Positions 1 through 7,893 of a stretch of DNA of 64,000 bases are shown here, piece after piece. This DNA is from Pseudoroseomonas cervicalis. GTDB taxonomy: Bacteria; Pseudomonadota; Alphaproteobacteria; Acetobacterales; Acetobacteraceae. Each line of letters starts with the position of its first letter. The stretch's first letter is position 1. The DNA lies in assembly GCF_030818485.1 (NCBI RefSeq), contig NZ_JAUTAJ010000004.1, forward strand, positions 2,637,501 through 2,701,500, in the 5' to 3' direction. The position numbers and the translations under genes are program-made. Below the pieces are notes generated by a model. That model was not told where the DNA came from and made no database searches. It saw only the letters and a program-made list of their open reading frames with translations.

Positions 1-286
1 AGACCAGGATCCAGGTATAGCCATCCGGCTCGGCCCGCGCCGCCTCGCCGGCGCCGATCGCGCCCGAGGCGCCGCCACGGTTCTCGATCACCACGGGACG
101 GCCCAGAATATCCTGCAGGCGGGGCTGGAAGATGCGGGCCACGGTGTCGGTGCTGCCGCCCGGGGGCCAGGGGACGACCAGGCGGATCGGCCGCTCCGGC
201 CAGGCGGTCTGGGCGCGCAGCACGGCCGGCCGGGCCAGGGCGGCGACCGCGCCGGCGGCCACCAGGCCGCGGCGGTGAATGATCAT
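1..286 (-). CDS. Tripartite tricarboxylate transporter substrate-binding protein (Bug/TctC family), N-terminal part
   Basis: Periplasmic receptor that would capture a carboxylate or related solute for a TctAB-type permease. About 95 N-terminal residues lie in the window; the rest runs off the left edge. The start ATG (284-286) follows a clear GGAGGA ribosome site. A signal-peptide-like stretch ends near Ala-Gln at residues 24-25, followed by the family hallmark WPERPIRLVVPWPPGGSTD and then VIENRGGASG, both typical of Bug receptors. No TctA or TctB gene is visible. In many alphaproteobacteria these receptors occur as orphans in large numbers, so the ligand cannot be named. The neighbouring LysR gene lies upstream on the same strand and could control it. 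Confidence 0.88.
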   Translation of the reverse strand, partial: MIIHRRGLVAAGAVAALARPAVLRAQTAWPERPIRLVVPWPPGGSTDTVARIFQPRLQDILGRPVVIENRGGASGAIGAGEAARAEPDGYTWILV

Positions 287-418
287 CTTTCTTGTCCTCC
301 CAGTATGGTCCCGCCGCAATCCGCATCCGAGACAGGGAGAGGCGACCCGGGGCCGCGCTTGCCGCACGGGCCCGGGCCGCCTTCTCCTTACGGGAAGGAA
401 AGCATCTGCCCGAAGGTC

Positions 419-1315
419 TCAGCAAGCACGGTTTGGCAGCCCACCGGGTTCGTGGCGAAAACTGTCGATGATGTGCCGCCCCAGCGCCACCGCGGCCGGG
501 GTGTCGGCGCGCTGGGCGAGCGCGATCTCGAATTCCGGCAGGCGGGGCAGGCCATCGGCCTCATCCAGCACGCGCAGCCCCGGCGGCAGCGGGGCGGAGA
601 GGCCGACCGTGATGGCCAGCCCGGCCAGCACCACCGCATAGGTGCCCATCTGGGCGCTGGAGGAATAGGTGACGCGCCAGGGCAGGCCGGCCGCATCCAG
701 CGCATCGGTCGCGGCGCGGCGCCAGATGCAGGAGGGCTGGGCCAGCGACAGGCGCAGCGGCAGCTGCCGGTGCACCGCATGGGCGGAGGAGCCGACCCAG
801 TGCAGCGCCCCGCGCCAGAGCGGGATGCCCGGCCCGCTGCCGCGCAGCTCATTGCCCGCGGAATAGATGGACAGGTCCAGCTCGCCGCGCTCCAGCCGCT
901 CCAGCAGCTCGGTCGAGGGGGCGCAGACCACCTCCAGCTCGGCGGCGGGGTGGCTTTCGGCGAAACGGGCCAGGATGTCGGGCAGCCAGAGCAGCACATA
1001 GTCGTCCGGCGTGCCCAGCCGCACCCGCCCGGTCACCTCGGGGGTGCGGAAATTGGCCAGGATCTCGTCATGCATGGACAGCCAGGGCCGCGCCCGCTCC
1101 AGCAGCCAGGCGCCCTGCGGCGTCAGCGAGAAGCCCTTGGCGCCGCGCACCAGCAGGGCGTGGCCCAGCAGCTCCTCCAGCCTGCGCATCTGCATGGAGA
1201 CGGCGGATTGGGTGCGGCCGACGCGCTGCGCGGCGCGGGTGACGCTCGCCCCTTCGGCGATCAGCACGAAGGAGCGCAGCAGATCGGGGTCGAGGCCGGG
1301 AGGAAGGGCGAGCAT
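419..1315 (-). CDS. LysR-family transcriptional regulator
   Basis: DNA-binding regulator of 298 residues, the usual LysR length. The N-terminal winged helix-turn-helix is at about residues 8-65 (DPDLLRSFVLIAEG, then TRAAQRVGRTQSAVSMQMRRLEELLG). A periplasmic-binding-protein-like effector domain follows from about residue 90. The variant helix sequence resembles the LrhA/HdfR branch. I chose the ATG at 1313-1315 because LysR proteins normally begin just before the first helix; an upstream TTG at 1351 would add 12 residues. It ends 133 bp upstream of the TctC-type receptor on the same strand, so control of that gene is a reasonable inference. The effector is unknown. Confidence 0.88.
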   Translation of the reverse strand: MLALPPGLDPDLLRSFVLIAEGASVTRAAQRVGRTQSAVSMQMRRLEELLGHALLVRGAKGFSLTPQGAWLLERARPWLSMHDEILANFRTPEVTGRVRLGTPDDYVLLWLPDILARFAESHPAAELEVVCAPSTELLERLERGELDLSIYSAGNELRGSGPGIPLWRGALHWVGSSAHAVHRQLPLRLSLAQPSCIWRRAATDALDAAGLPWRVTYSSSAQMGTYAVVLAGLAITVGLSAPLPPGLRVLDEADGLPRLPEFEIALAQRADTPAAVALGRHIIDSFRHEPGGLPNRAC

Positions 1316-1431
1316 GGGGCCATCATCAACCGCATTGATGCCCACCGTCAAAACAATTCGTTTTTCTTATTCCGCGCCCATCGCCAGATTGGTGTCGTCA
1401 CCAACCCCCGGCGCTTGAAAGGCCTCCGGTC

Positions 1432-1662
1432 ATGTCCGCCCAGCTCGGCTCCGCCTCTCCCTGCCCCGTCGCCCTGCGCAGCCCGCGCGGCACGCGCCCG
1501 GTCGGCTGGATGGCGACCCTGCGACAGCTGCTGCGCATGATCGAGACCCGGCAGCATCTTGCCGAACTGGATGAGCGCATGCTGCGCGATATCGGCATGA
1601 CCAAGGCCGAAGCGGCGCATGAGTCGCGCCGCGCCGCCTGGGACACCGGCCGGCGCAGCTGA
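1432..1662 (+). CDS. DUF1127 domain-containing small protein
   Basis: A 76-residue protein carrying the DUF1127 (YjiS-like) motif at about residues 45-65: HLAELDERMLRDIGMTKAEA. Such short arginine-rich proteins are common in alphaproteobacteria; some act with RNA or in phosphate and carbon metabolism, but no function can be assigned here. The start ATG lies 12 nt after GAAAGG; an internal ATG at 1510 would still keep the whole domain. It is transcribed divergently from the LysR gene. Confidence 0.8.
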   Translation: MSAQLGSASPCPVALRSPRGTRPVGWMATLRQLLRMIETRQHLAELDERMLRDIGMTKAEAAHESRRAAWDTGRRS

Positions 1663-1744
1663 GCCCGGCGCGGCGGGCTGCCCCTCTCCGCCCCTTCCCC
1701 AGGGTGGCCCGCCGCGTCCCCCCCCCGGCCCAGCGCGGAGGCGC

Positions 1745-1779
1745 AAAAAAACCGGAGCAGCCCGCGGGGCAGCTCCGGT
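1745..1779 (-). terminator. Rho-independent terminator for the minus-strand hypothetical gene
   Basis: On the minus strand an 8-bp perfect stem (ACCGGAGC / GCTCCGGT) is followed by a run of T residues (the AAAAAAA at 1745-1751 on the plus strand). It sits about 155 nt beyond the stop codon of the 109-residue gene that ends at 1933. Confidence 0.8.
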
Positions 1780-1892
1780 CCAATGCAGCGTTCCGCCACC
1801 CAGGCCGGCGGCGCGGGACCGGGGGCCAGCGACCCTCCGATCCACCCAGGGCGCCGCCGCACCGGCAACACCCTCATGGTCACCCCAGCGCC

Positions 1893-1937
1893 GCGTCCCG
1901 CCGCAAAACCAGACGGCGGCAGCCCGAAAGAATCAGG
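1893..1937 (-). repeat. Degenerate copy of the cobalamin-region 3'-end repeat (core only)
   Basis: Read on the minus strand it begins with the stop codon of the adjacent gene and runs TTCTTTCGGGCTGCCGCC, then a spacer, then GCGGGACGC. This is the GC core of the repeats at 36956, 38222, 44633, 48093, 50777 and 54769, without their AT-rich hairpin arms. It shares 21 contiguous bases with another degenerate copy at 35197-35239, which also covers a stop codon. Confidence 0.6.
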
Positions 1938-2262
1938 CTGCGAGGCGCAGGGCGGGCTGGCGGCGCAGCAGCTCGGCGGCCCAGTCCGGGCCCTCGGCCA
2001 GCAGCTGGTCGATCTGCTGCGGGGTCAGGGTCTCGACATGCTCGCGCGCGGTGGTCGCGGCGCGGTCCCAGCCCTGCAGGGCGGGCAGCGGCGGCACGGC
2101 GCCGCCGGTCAGCTCCAGCGCGCGGCGCGCGGTGCAGAGCAGGCGCGCGGCCTCCTCCAGGCGCAGGCGCTCGGCCAGGCGGCCTTCGGCCAGCTCGTTC
2201 AACGCATTCAGGGTCAGCCGCCGGCGGGTCGCAGGCGGCAGGTCCATCTTCTCGACAGCCAT
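1933..2262 (-). CDS. Hypothetical protein, 109 residues
   Basis: Not recognised. The protein is acidic to neutral and mostly helical in character (LNELAEGRLAERLRLEEAARLL), with no Cys pair, signal peptide or membrane segment. The ATG at 2260-2262 is preceded by GGAG at a suitable distance. A longer open frame reaching 2514 lacks any start signal and would overlap the serA promoter region. It is divergent from serA. A terminator lies downstream, and its stop codon is part of a repeat core. Confidence 0.65.
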   Translation of the reverse strand: MAVEKMDLPPATRRRLTLNALNELAEGRLAERLRLEEAARLLCTARRALELTGGAVPPLPALQGWDRAATTAREHVETLTPQQIDQLLAEGPDWAAELLRRQPALRLAA

Positions 2263-2455
2263 GGTGGGAATCTCCGTTGCATCCCCGCTTCTTGCTTGCT
2301 TGGGCGCGGCGGGGCGTCTTCCCGCCACATGGCCATGTCGGCCGCTAACGGCAAGACGAATCGACGATTTTGCCTCCCGCCCGTCGCATGGCGCCATGCG
2401 CGGCACGCGGCGGTAGCGGCACCGGGGCTGCTTGGATCTGCGCCCTGCTGACCCC

Positions 2456-2477
2456 GGCCTGCGTGCAAACGCAGGCC
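2456..2477. promoter_or_regulatory. Perfect 9-bp inverted repeat upstream of serA
   Basis: GGCCTGCGT and ACGCAGGCC flank a 4-nt spacer, 55 nt before the serA ATG, inside the 269-bp divergent intergenic region. It could be an operator or an RNA hairpin in the serA leader; nothing else in the sequence decides between them. Confidence 0.4.
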
Positions 2478-2531
2478 AAGCCTGCCGGTTTCGCACTTCA
2501 CGAAAGCGCGGCATCCGGGCATCAACCCGCC

Positions 2532-3797
2532 ATGTCCAAGCACAGCCCGCTGTCGAACCAGCGCATCTCCCTCCCCAAGGACCGCATCCGCATCCTTCTG
2601 CTGGAAGGCGTGGCGGACAGCGCCGTGTCGCTGCTCGGCGGCGCCGGCTACAGCAACATCCAGCGCGAGTCGAAGGCGCTGGAGGGCGAGGCGCTGCGCG
2701 AGGCGCTGCAGGGGGTGCATCTGCTCGGCATCCGCTCCCGCACCCAGCTCACGAGCGAGGTGCTGGAGGCGGCGGACCGGCTGATCGCGGTGGGCTGCTT
2801 CTGCATCGGCACCAACCAGGTGGATCTGCGGGCGGCCAAGCAGCTCGGCATCCCGGTGTTCAACGCCCCCTTCTCCAACACCCGCAGCGTGGCGGAGCTG
2901 GTGATGGGCGAGATCGTCATGCTGCTGCGCCGCATCCCCGACCGCTCGCGCTCGGCGCATGAGGGCGGCTGGGACAAATCGGCCACCCATTCGCGCGAGG
3001 TGCGCGGCAAGACGCTCGGCATCGTGGGCTATGGCAATATCGGCAGCCAGCTTTCGGTGCTGGCCGAGGCCTTCGGCATGCGCGTCATCTATTATGATAC
3101 GGTGCCCAAGCTGCCGCATGGCAATGCGGTGGCCGCCGCCAGCCTGCACGACCTGCTGGGCGCGGCCGATGTGGTCAGCCTGCATGTGCCGGAGACGGCG
3201 GAGACCGCCGGCATGATCGGCGCCGCCGAGATCGCGGCGATGCGCTCCGGCGCCATCCTGATCAACAATGCCCGCGGCCGGGTGGTCGATCTCGACGCCC
3301 TGGCCGGGGCGCTGAGGTCGGGCCATCTGCTGGGCGCCGCGGCCGATGTCTTCCCCGACGAGCCGAAGCGCAATGGCGAGCGTTTCGTCACGCCGCTGCA
3401 GGGCCTGCCCAATGTGATCCTGACGCCGCATATCGGCGGCAGCACGGAGGAGGCGCAGGACCGCATCGGCGAGGAGACGGCGCGCAAGCTGGCCGACTAT
3501 TCCGACACCGGCGCGACGCTGGGCGCGGTGAACTTCCCCGAGGTGACGCTGCCGGCGCGGCCCAACGGCACCCGCTACATGCATGTGCACCGCAACGTGC
3601 CCGGCGTGCTGGCGGCGATGAACGAGGTGTTCAGCCGCTTCAGCCTGAACATCGGCGCCCAGTATCTGCAGACCGATCCGGAGATCGGCTATGTGGTGGT
3701 GGATGCCGAGAATGTCTCGGACCCGGAGGGGGTGCTGGCCGCGCTGCGACAAATCCCCGGCACCTTGCGGGCCCGCCTGCTCTACGAGCGCTTCTGA
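2532..3797 (+). CDS. serA: D-3-phosphoglycerate dehydrogenase
   Basis: Catalyses the first step of phosphorylated serine synthesis, oxidising 3-phosphoglycerate with NAD. The protein has 421 residues, close to the E. coli enzyme (410). It has the nucleotide-binding motif [12 protein letters not shown] near residue 164, the catalytic region NNARGRVVD, and the active-site histidine in HIGGST near residue 300. The C-terminal ACT domain (from about 345, [18 protein letters not shown]... RARLLYERF) is of the E. coli type that senses serine, so feedback inhibition is expected from the family. The start is the ATG at 2532; longer open frames upstream have no ribosome site. Confidence 0.95.
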   Translation: MSKHSPLSNQRISLPKDRIRILLLEGVADSAVSLLGGAGYSNIQRESKALEGEALREALQGVHLLGIRSRTQLTSEVLEAADRLIAVGCFCIGTNQVDLRAAKQLGIPVFNAPFSNTRSVAELVMGEIVMLLRRIPDRSRSAHEGGWDKSATHSREVRGKTLGIVGYGNIGSQLSVLAEAFGMRVIYYDTVPKLPHGNAVAAASLHDLLGAADVVSLHVPETAETAGMIGAAEIAAMRSGAILINNARGRVVDLDALAGALRSGHLLGAAADVFPDEPKRNGERFVTPLQGLPNVILTPHIGGSTEEAQDRIGEETARKLADYSDTGATLGAVNFPEVTLPARPNGTRYMHVHRNVPGVLAAMNEVFSRFSLNIGAQYLQTDPEIGYVVVDAENVSDPEGVLAALRQIPGTLRARLLYERF

Positions 3798-3846
3798 AGC
3801 TGGTAGAGAGACCGCCGCGGCGCCCGAGACGCACCGCCCATGGCCA

Positions 3847-3874
3847 GGGGAGGGATTCCGCGGGATCCCTCCCC
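3847..3874 (+). terminator. Hairpin between serA and kdsA
   Basis: A perfect 10-bp stem (GGGGAGGGAT / ATCCCTCCCC) with an 8-nt loop, 50 nt after the serA stop. There is no T-run, so it may be a weak or Rho-assisted terminator or an mRNA-stabilising hairpin separating serA from kdsAB. Confidence 0.45.
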
Positions 3875-3915
3875 GCCTGCTTTCTGATGACCCGCGACCG
3901 CAAGGGGGAGTTCCG

Positions 3916-4779
3916 GTGACCCAGCCCAACCCGATCGTCGAGGCCGGCGGTGTCCGCTTCGGCCAGGACCTGCCCTTCGCCGTCATCGCCGGCCCCTGCC
4001 AGCTGGAGAGCCGCCAGCACGCGCTGGAGATGGCCTCCGCCCTGAAGGAGATCGCCGCGCGGGTCGGCTTCGGCCTCGTCTACAAGACCAGCTTCGACAA
4101 GGCGAACCGCACCAGCGCCACGGCGCAGCGCGGGCTTGGCCTCGAGAAGTCGCTGCCGATCTTCGCCGAGATCCGGGAGAGCCTCGGCCTGCCGGTGCTG
4201 ACCGATGTGCACAATGCCGAGCAATGCGCCCCCGTGGCCGAGGCGGTGGACATCCTGCAGATCCCGGCCTTCCTCTGCCGCCAGACCGACCTGCTGCTGG
4301 CCGCCGCCGCCACGGGTCGCGTCGTCAATGTCAAGAAGGGCCAGTTCCTGGCGCCCTGGGACATGGCGAATGTGGTCGACAAGCTGACCGGCGCCGGCAA
4401 TCCGCAGGTGCTGCTGACCGATCGCGGCACCTCCTTCGGCTACAACACCCTGGTCTCGGATTTCCGCGGCCTGCCGGTGATGGCGCGCACCGGCGCGCCG
4501 GTGGTGTTCGACGCGACGCATTCGGTGCAGCAGCCGGGCGGGCTCGGCGGCGCCTCGGGCGGGCAGCGCGAATTCGTCCCCGTCCTGGCCCGCGCGGCCG
4601 TCGCGGTCGGCGTCGCCGGCCTGTTCATCGAGACGCATCAGGACCCGGACAAGGCGCCCTCCGACGGGCCGAACATGGTGCCGCTGCGCCAGTTCGAGGC
4701 GCTGCTGTCCGAGCTGGTGGCGCTCGACCGGCTGAGCAAGCAGCAGGCCGCCGCCCGCGCCGGGACCGCCGCGGCATGA
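3916..4779 (+). CDS. kdsA: 3-deoxy-8-phosphooctulonate (KDO-8-P) synthase
   Basis: Condenses phosphoenolpyruvate with arabinose 5-phosphate to make KDO 8-phosphate for lipopolysaccharide. The protein has 287 residues, normal for the family. Signature segments include [25 protein letters not shown], the repeated-lysine loop [11 protein letters not shown], and the C-terminal [20 protein letters not shown]. The GTG start at 3916 is chosen because AGGGGGAG lies 6 nt upstream and the family N-terminus fits. Its stop overlaps the kdsB start (ATGA), so the two are translationally coupled. Confidence 0.95.
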   Translation: MTQPNPIVEAGGVRFGQDLPFAVIAGPCQLESRQHALEMASALKEIAARVGFGLVYKTSFDKANRTSATAQRGLGLEKSLPIFAEIRESLGLPVLTDVHNAEQCAPVAEAVDILQIPAFLCRQTDLLLAAAATGRVVNVKKGQFLAPWDMANVVDKLTGAGNPQVLLTDRGTSFGYNTLVSDFRGLPVMARTGAPVVFDATHSVQQPGGLGGASGGQREFVPVLARAAVAVGVAGLFIETHQDPDKAPSDGPNMVPLRQFEALLSELVALDRLSKQQAAARAGTAAA

Positions 4780-5564
4780 AGCCGGTCCTGCTGATCCCCT
4801 CGCGCCTGTCCGCCACCCGGCTGCCGAACAAGCCGCTGGCCCTGATCGAGGGCGAGCCGATGATCGTGCATGTCTGGCGCCGCGCCATCGAGGCCGACAT
4901 CGCCCCGGTCTGGGTCGCCACCGACACGGCCGAGATCGCCGAGGTGGTGCGCGCCGCCGGCGGCAATGCGGTGATGACCGAGCCGAACCACCCCTCCGGC
5001 TCCGACCGGGTGTTCGAGGCGCTGAACCGCATCGACCCCGACCACCGCTATGATGCGGTGCTGAACGTGCAGGGCGATTTGCCGACGGTGACGCCCACCA
5101 CCATCCGCGCCGCCGCGGCGCCGCTGGCCGATGCCGAGGTCGCCATCGGCACCGCCGTGGCCCCCATCCTGCTGGCCGAGGAGCGGGCCGCCAGCAGCGT
5201 GGTGAAGATGGTGGGCTCGCCGCTCGGCGGCGGCCGCTTCCGCGCCCTCTACTTCACCCGGGCCGAGGCGCCCTGGGGCGAGGGGCCGCTCTACCACCAT
5301 ATCGGCCTCTATGCCTGGCGCCGCGCGGCGCTGGAGCGCTTCGTCACCCTCGCCCCCTCGCCGCTGGAGCTGCGCGAGAAGCTCGAGCAGCTGCGCGCGC
5401 TGGAGGCCGGCATGCGCATCGACGCGATGGAGGTGGCGGAGGTGCCGCTCGGCGTCGACACCCCGGCCGATCTGGAGCGGGCGCGCATGATGCTGGCCGG
5501 TCATCGCGGCCCCGTCCATGAAAGCCGGCCGCAGGACAGAAGCAGGCAGGACGCGAAGGCCTAG
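4776..5564 (+). CDS. kdsB: 3-deoxy-manno-octulosonate cytidylyltransferase (CMP-KDO synthetase)
   Basis: Activates KDO with CTP for transfer to lipid A. 262 residues. The N-terminal nucleotidyltransferase motif [15 protein letters not shown] and the metal/nucleotide segment VLNVQGDLP are visible, followed by [16 protein letters not shown] and the end motif [12 protein letters not shown]. In many homologues the segment reads NVQGDEP; here it is NVQGDLP, a variant also seen in alphaproteobacterial enzymes as far as I recall. The last 20 or so residues are a charged tail beyond the fold. It overlaps kdsA by 4 bp. Confidence 0.93.
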   Translation: MKPVLLIPSRLSATRLPNKPLALIEGEPMIVHVWRRAIEADIAPVWVATDTAEIAEVVRAAGGNAVMTEPNHPSGSDRVFEALNRIDPDHRYDAVLNVQGDLPTVTPTTIRAAAAPLADAEVAIGTAVAPILLAEERAASSVVKMVGSPLGGGRFRALYFTRAEAPWGEGPLYHHIGLYAWRRAALERFVTLAPSPLELREKLEQLRALEAGMRIDAMEVAEVPLGVDTPADLERARMMLAGHRGPVHESRPQDRSRQDAKA

Positions 5565-5610
5565 CCAGCGCCCGCGCCGGCCGCCCCCTCCGCCACGGCC
5601 CGACCTGGAT

Positions 5611-5650
5611 GGCCGGCGCCGCCCCCGGGCCACAGGGGGCGGCGCCGGCC
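5611..5650 (+). terminator. Strong hairpin downstream of kdsAB
   Basis: A perfect 16-bp GC stem (GGCCGGCGCCGCCCCC and its complement) with an 8-nt loop, 46 nt beyond the kdsB stop, followed by ATTTCGATT rather than a full T-run. It is probably the end of the kdsA-kdsB transcript. Confidence 0.6.
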
Positions 5651-5775
5651 ATTTCGATTCCCTTACGGTCTGCACAACAAGAAACCCGAAGCAGACTCGG
5701 CCGTTTTCCCCGCAGACGCCGACACGGCGCCGGCGCGGCACTGACGCCACGCCGCCGGAGGAAAGGCACTACAGT

Positions 5776-5955
5776 ATGGACAAGAACCGTATCGAGGGCG
5801 CCGCCAAGCAGGCCAAGGGCGCCATCAAGGAAGCCGCCGGCAAGGTCGCCAACAAGCCCGGGCTCGAGGCCGAGGGCAAGGCCGACAAGCTGGAGGGCAA
5901 GGCCCAGTCCAGCGTCGGCAAGGCGAAGGACGCGGTGCGCAGCGCCACCCACTGA
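5776..5955 (+). CDS. CsbD family stress protein
   Basis: A 59-residue hydrophilic protein matching the CsbD family: MDKNRIEGAAKQAKGAIKE, then repeated lysine/alanine-rich segments (KVANKPGLEAEGKADKLEGKAQ). CsbD-like proteins are abundant, largely unstructured stress proteins of unknown mechanism. The start follows GGAGGAAAGG. It forms a small cluster with the membrane protein and the second CsbD-like protein downstream. Confidence 0.9.
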   Translation: MDKNRIEGAAKQAKGAIKEAAGKVANKPGLEAEGKADKLEGKAQSSVGKAKDAVRSATH

Positions 5956-6154
5956 CCGGAGGCGGGAGGGCCTGGCGCCCTCCCCCACCGCGCCGCGACC
6001 GCGCGGCACACCCCGCCCCGCCGCGTCAGGATCCGCCGCGCGGCGGGTCCGGTGCGGGGGGCGTTTCCCCAACCCGCCTCCGCAGCGCCTGACCGCCCGA
6101 TCGGATCATGCTGCGGCCGCCCACCCCCGGTGCCCCCGGGAGGGAACCCCCCAG

Positions 6155-7093
6155 ATGAGCGCCACGACGCCTCATGACGCCTATGGTGCCACCCCGGTCG
6201 GCCTCGCCGTCGAAGGCGCGCCCAGCCTGCCGCCCAGGATCTCCTGGGGCGCCGTCCTCGCCGGCGCGGTGATCGCGCTGGCCGTCAGCATCACCCTGAA
6301 CGTGCTGGGCGGTGCGATCGGCGCCAACATGATCGACGCCGTGCAGCGCGACACGCCCGACGCCGCGAGCTTCGGCATTGCCGGCGGCATCTGGATGCTG
6401 GTCTCCCACCTGATCGCGCTGGGCATCGGCGCCTATGCGGCGGCCCGCCTCTCCGGCACCGCCGACGGCACCGACGGCACGCTGCACGGGCTGGCGGTGT
6501 GGGGCACCACGGTGCTGTTCTCCGCCCTGCTGCTGGGCAGCGTGGTCAGCGGCGCCGTCTCCACCGCCACCACCAGCATCAGCAACCTGCTGGGCGGCAC
6601 CGCCAACGGCATCGGCCAGGTGGCCGCGACCGCCGGCGGCGAGGCGGCGGACCGCACCAGCACCGCGACGCTGCGCGACGCCGCGCAGTCGCTCGCCGAG
6701 CGGGCGCAGAACGCGCTGACCAATTCCGGCGCCGATCCGGCGCAGATGACCAGCGACCAGCGCCGCGCCGAGATCGGCCGGCTGACCGCCCGCCGCGTCA
6801 CCGAGGGCCCGCTGCCGCAGCCCGAGCAGGCGCGCCTGGCCGCGCTCGTCGGCGCCGAGGCCGGCATCAGCCAGCAGGAAGCCCAGGCCCGCATCCAGCA
6901 GGTCGAGCAGCAGACCCAGCAGAGCCTGCAGCAGGCCGAGGAGCGTGCCCGCCAGGCCGCCGACACGGCAGCTTCCGCGGCCGCCACCGCAGCCTATTGG
7001 GCCTTCGGTGCGTTGATCCTGGGCGCCATCGTCGCGGTGCTGGGCGCGCGCGCCGGCACCCGCGCCATGGCCGACAGCTTTCGTCGCCGCTGA
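6155..7093 (+). CDS. Four-helix membrane protein with coiled-coil insert, function unknown
   Basis: A 312-residue membrane protein. Hydrophobic segments lie near residues 29-51, 75-97 and 112-134, with a fourth near 275-300. Between the third and fourth is a long soluble region rich in Gln, Ala and Glu (QQVEQQTQQSLQQAEERAR) that should form a coiled coil. It lies 25 bp upstream of a CsbD-like gene that also has a C-terminal membrane segment, suggesting a joint envelope-stress role. Homologues are sometimes labelled PhnA-like, but I see no zinc-ribbon or phosphonate-related motif, so I do not use that name. Confidence 0.75.
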   Translation: MSATTPHDAYGATPVGLAVEGAPSLPPRISWGAVLAGAVIALAVSITLNVLGGAIGANMIDAVQRDTPDAASFGIAGGIWMLVSHLIALGIGAYAAARLSGTADGTDGTLHGLAVWGTTVLFSALLLGSVVSGAVSTATTSISNLLGGTANGIGQVAATAGGEAADRTSTATLRDAAQSLAERAQNALTNSGADPAQMTSDQRRAEIGRLTARRVTEGPLPQPEQARLAALVGAEAGISQQEAQARIQQVEQQTQQSLQQAEERARQAADTAASAAATAAYWAFGALILGAIVAVLGARAGTRAMADSFRRR

Positions 7094-7118
7094 ACGACAC
7101 AACGGAAGGAGCAAGAGC

Positions 7119-7394
7119 ATGAACACCGATCGTCTCGAGGGCGCCGCCAAGACCCTGGCCGGCCAGGCCCAGGAAGGCTTCGGCAACCTGACCAATGACG
7201 ACCAGCACCGCGCCGAGGGCCTGGCCCGCCAGGCCGCCGGCCGCGTGCAGGAAGTCTATGGCGAGGCCCGCGACTACGCCCAGCATGCCGGCGAGCGCGT
7301 GGTGCGCGTGGTCGAGCAGCAGCCCCTGACCTCCCTGCTCGCCGTCGGCGCGCTGGGCTTCGTCATCGGCCTCCTCTCCGCCCGCCGCTTCTGA
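7119..7394 (+). CDS. CsbD-like protein with C-terminal membrane anchor
   Basis: 91 residues. The N-terminus MNTDRLEGAAKTLAGQAQEGFGNLTND is CsbD-like. The C-terminus has one hydrophobic segment (SLLAVGALGFVIGLLSARRF), giving a tail-anchored arrangement resembling DUF883/ElaB proteins that tether ribosomes or stress factors to the membrane. A good ribosome site (GGAAGGAG) precedes the ATG. It is probably cotranscribed with the membrane protein upstream, and a strong terminator follows. Confidence 0.82.
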   Translation: MNTDRLEGAAKTLAGQAQEGFGNLTNDDQHRAEGLARQAAGRVQEVYGEARDYAQHAGERVVRVVEQQPLTSLLAVGALGFVIGLLSARRF

Positions 7395-7503
7395 TTTCCT
7401 TCGGCGGCCGGTCAGGGCCCCGACGGGAGGCGCCGCACGGGGGCGGAGCGATCCGGCCCGGTGCGGCGGGCTTCCAGGGCCCTGCGGCCGGTGGGAATGG
7501 ACG

Positions 7504-7533
7504 AACCCCGGGGAGAACGCCCCCGGGGTTTTT
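7504..7533 (+). terminator. Rho-independent terminator after the CsbD-like cluster
   Basis: AACCCCGGGG pairs with CCCCGGGGTT around a short loop, followed by TTTTT. It closes the 6155-7394 transcription unit and insulates argC. Confidence 0.85.
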
Positions 7534-7640
7534 CCATGGGCGGGGGGCGGGCCGCCAACCGATGCCCGGCGGGGTGCGCGGAGCGCCGCACGGGCCGCGC
7601 CAGCCACCCCGGCGCAGCGGGCGCGCCGGCGCGAAGCGCG

Positions 7641-7670
7641 TTGACGCTGCCTCCGGCAACCCCCTACCCT
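7641..7670 (+). promoter_or_regulatory. Candidate sigma-70-type promoter of the argC leader
   Basis: TTGACG (7641-7646), 18 nt, then TACCCT (7665-7670). The expected start site is about 7 nt downstream, at or next to the A of the leader-peptide ATG (7677), so the leader message would be leaderless. The -10 hexamer matches consensus at only three positions. Confidence 0.5.
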
Positions 7671-7676
7671 CGCCGC

Positions 7677-7787
7677 ATGCGTGGCCTTTCCCTCCGCACC
7701 GCCAGCCGACGCCGTCGCTGCTTTGCAGCGGCGGCCTGCATGGCTGCGCGCGGACAGGCCCCCGGCCCGGTGCGGACCCCTCTCTAG
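7677..7787 (+). CDS. Putative arginine-rich leader peptide of argC (attenuator peptide)
   Basis: A 36-codon open frame starting MRGLSLRTAS and then encoding four consecutive arginines (CGA CGC CGT CGC), with three more Arg codons before the run counting from the first residues, ending at a TAG. Directly after the Arg run a hairpin (CGCTGC TTT GCAGCG) forms. An intrinsic terminator lies 53 nt past the stop and only 33 nt before the argC ATG. This is the architecture of ribosome-mediated transcription attenuation: at low charged tRNA-Arg the ribosome stalls on the Arg run and an alternative fold would block the terminator. It is inference from arrangement; no homologue is known to me. Confidence 0.55.
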   Translation: MRGLSLRTASRRRRCFAAAACMAARGQAPGPVRTPL

Positions 7788-7839
7788 CGGTCCACCCGGC
7801 CGGGGCGGCTTCCGCCCGCATCCCCACAGACCCCCGCAG

Positions 7840-7860
7840 CCCCCGGCTCCGGGGGTTTTT
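7840..7860 (+). terminator. Intrinsic terminator in the argC leader (candidate attenuator)
   Basis: CCCCCGG pairs with CCGGGGG and is followed by TTTTT then CTTT, 33 nt before the argC start. Being downstream of the leader peptide and its promoter, it would stop transcription before argC. Upstream segments (for example CCCCGGCC / GGCCGGGG around 7759-7806) can form competing stems. Confidence 0.7.
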
Positions 7861-7893
7861 CTTTGCCTTCTTCCCAAGCCCCAGGACCCCATC

